DNA from: an uncultured Clostridia bacterium
GTDB taxonomy: Bacteria; Bacillota_A; Clostridia; Christensenellales; CAG-138
Direction of reading: 5' to 3'
Length of the DNA: 5,058 nucleotides
Assembly: GCA_947302865.1 (NCBI GenBank)
Contig: CAMYWS010000112.1
Location: forward strand, 1 to 5,058
A model generated the notes under the pieces. That model was not told the DNA's origin. It did no database searches and was given only the letters and a program-made list of their open reading frames with translations. The position numbers were made by a program, and so were the translations under genes. Below are positions 3,820-5,058 of the stretch, one piece after another; position 1 is the stretch's first letter; each line of letters starts with the position of its first letter.

Positions 3820-5055
3820 ATGGAACAAACGTCCGGAAATCCGAAAAAAACGGGAAAAAGCGGCGTGCCGGTCTGGGTGGTGATCACACTGATCTTCGTG
3901 ATCGTCGCAATGGCGGTCTCGATCTGCCTGATCCTGCTGCCGCGCTGCTATACGATCCGCTGCGAGCGGATTGACAATTCGTCCGCAGAGGCGACGCCGA
4001 AAGCGGAGGAACCCGCAAAGACCCCGGAGCCGGTCGTAACGCAGGGGGCGGAAGACCCGGCCGGGCCGAAGCCAACCGGAGAAACGATCGAAGTGTCAAC
4101 CGCCGCGCCCGCCGAAGCGCCGACGGAACAACCCACGGAAGCGCCGACCCCGACGCCCGAACCGACCCCGACGCCTTCGCCGACGCCGGAGCCCACGCCG
4201 ACGCCCACGCCGACCCCGACGCCGACGCCAACCCCCGTGCCGGATTACTTCATGTTCGGCGGCAAGCAGGTCAAGACCGGATCCAAGGTCCTGAAGGGCA
4301 GCGCGCTCGGCACGGACGGAAAGAGCAACAACCCGAATCATATTCCCCCGGAGGACGTTGAAAACCTGGTCCTTCTGTGTCCGGACCTGGAGGAGCTCGT
4401 GCTGGATTACACCAGTCTGCAGAGTTACGAGCCGCTCGGCAGGCTCACAAAGCTGCGCGTGCTGAAGCTGCAGAGCTGCGGTACGGGCGACGGCAACGCG
4501 GTCAAGGACATCAGCTGGGTCAAGGGACTTACGGCGCTGACCGATCTGAGCTTCGTGCACAACAAGGTCACCGATACGTCCCCGCTCGAAGGGCTTACGA
4601 ACCTGACGTACCTGAACATGGGCGACAATCCGCTGTCGAACAAGTGCCTTGAGTCGATCGGAAAGCTCACCGGTCTGAAAGAGCTGTATCTGTACAGCAT
4701 CAAGAACATCTCGGACGTCACCCCGCTCGGGAATCTTTCGAAGCTGACGTATCTGCACCTCGGAAACGACAAGAAGATCGAAAACGCCAAGCCGCTGACC
4801 TCGCTCAAGAAGCTCGAAAAGCTCCGCATCCACAAGACCGGCATAAAGGACCTGACCGGCTTCGGCAAGCTCACCGCGCTGAAAAAGCTGGATCTGAGCG
4901 GGCTGAAGATCAAATCGAGCACGATCGACGAACTGAAGGGCTGCAAAAAGCTCGAAACGATCGTCATCGAGATGGGCGATACCGACACCTACTACGACGT
5001 TCTCGACAAGCTGATCAACAACGGATATCCGGTCCATTTCTCCTATAAGTGGTAA
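3820..5055 (+). CDS. Membrane-anchored leucine-rich-repeat surface protein
   Basis: This is a 411-residue protein predicted to sit in the membrane with its C-terminal part outside. Residues 1-16 are short and basic, and 17-41 form one hydrophobic membrane segment with no signal-peptidase or lipobox site. Residues about 56-141 are a disordered Pro/Thr/Glu linker that becomes strict TP/PTPT repeats, a wall-spanning stalk. A short cap (about 143-175) leads to nine leucine-rich repeats whose LxxLxL strands begin near residues 190, 212, 240, 262, 286, 309, 332, 354 and 378. Most are 22-24 residues long with 'I/V-D-x-(S/T)PL' turns, as in the internalin/SDS22 type. Such domains bind proteins or other ligands; the partner is unknown. 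No LPXTG sortase motif or enzyme domain is seen. ATG 3820 has a strong GGGAGGAG three bases upstream. It appears monocistronic within the window. A 313-residue open frame on the opposite strand is a codon-bias shadow. Confidence 0.92.
   Translation: MEQTSGNPKKTGKSGVPVWVVITLIFVIVAMAVSICLILLPRCYTIRCERIDNSSAEATPKAEEPAKTPEPVVTQGAEDPAGPKPTGETIEVSTAAPAEAPTEQPTEAPTPTPEPTPTPSPTPEPTPTPTPTPTPTPTPVPDYFMFGGKQVKTGSKVLKGSALGTDGKSNNPNHIPPEDVENLVLLCPDLEELVLDYTSLQSYEPLGRLTKLRVLKLQSCGTGDGNAVKDISWVKGLTALTDLSFVHNKVTDTSPLEGLTNLTYLNMGDNPLSNKCLESIGKLTGLKELYLYSIKNISDVTPLGNLSKLTYLHLGNDKKIENAKPLTSLKKLEKLRIHKTGIKDLTGFGKLTALKKLDLSGLKIKSSTIDELKGCKKLETIVIEMGDTDTYYDVLDKLINNGYPVHFSYKW
4144..4236 (+). repeat. CCGACG-type tandem repeat coding the Pro/Thr stalk
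   Basis: Near-perfect six-base units (CCGACG, CCCACG, CCGACC) code alternating Pro-Thr, interrupted by Glu-Pro and Ser-Pro. Repeats like this can change in number by slippage. Six-base units keep the frame, so change would lengthen or shorten the stalk without breaking the protein. Confidence 0.8.
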
Positions 5056-5058
5056 GAT

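Noticed and set aside
4096..5037. 313-residue open frame on the minus strand opposite the LRR gene
   Set aside because: It mirrors the GC-biased codons of the real gene, has an Arg/Gly low-complexity end from the Pro/Thr repeat, and shows no domain.

Overview
The window looks like chromosomal DNA from a gut-type member of the Clostridia, most likely Oscillospiraceae/Ruminococcaceae or a relative. This rests on strong GGAGG-type ribosome sites, a TTG-started lipoprotein, an aldo/keto reductase carrying a ferredoxin-like tail, a Pro/Thr-linked leucine-rich-repeat surface protein, a 'MAVF...' winged-helix protein of a kind common on mobile elements of these bacteria, and an intergenic hairpin cluster of a type I associate with this group. 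The family placement is an inference from style, not from a marker gene.

Layout. 1-68: GC-rich 3' end of an unidentified gene, followed by a strong terminator (120-155). 271-1191 (+): AT-richer lipoprotein with about seven propeller-like repeats, ending at a bidirectional terminator. 1192-1538: no intact gene; it holds a possible minus-strand gene relic and a roughly 100-bp dyad-symmetric cluster of four hairpins. 1539-2651 (-): aldo/keto reductase with two [4Fe-4S] motifs and a clear sigma-A promoter (2683-2712). 2713-3056: AT-rich intergenic block with direct and inverted copies of a TTTTTCTATAGAGGA unit, then a compact leader with a small possible leader ORF, a terminator-like hairpin and a perfect 10-bp inverted repeat that buries the start codon of the next gene. 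3057-3548 (+): winged-helix protein resembling the N-terminal domain of Rep/DnaD-like replication proteins. 3549-3819: cluster of DnaA-box-like 9-mers, a 12-bp GC-rich hairpin and the promoter of the last gene. 3820-5055 (+): membrane-anchored protein with an extracytoplasmic internalin-like leucine-rich-repeat domain.

How it fits together. The outer genes look like independent single-gene units: a lipoprotein and an LRR protein at the cell surface, and a cytoplasmic redox enzyme. The part most worth a second look is 2751-3711. There a Rep-like winged-helix gene sits between an AT-rich repeat array with an elaborate leader and a cluster of DnaA boxes. That layout recalls a small replicon or an origin-like/DnaA-responsive locus now embedded among ordinary genes. 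That reading is an inference; the boxes, repeats and inverted repeats themselves are directly visible.
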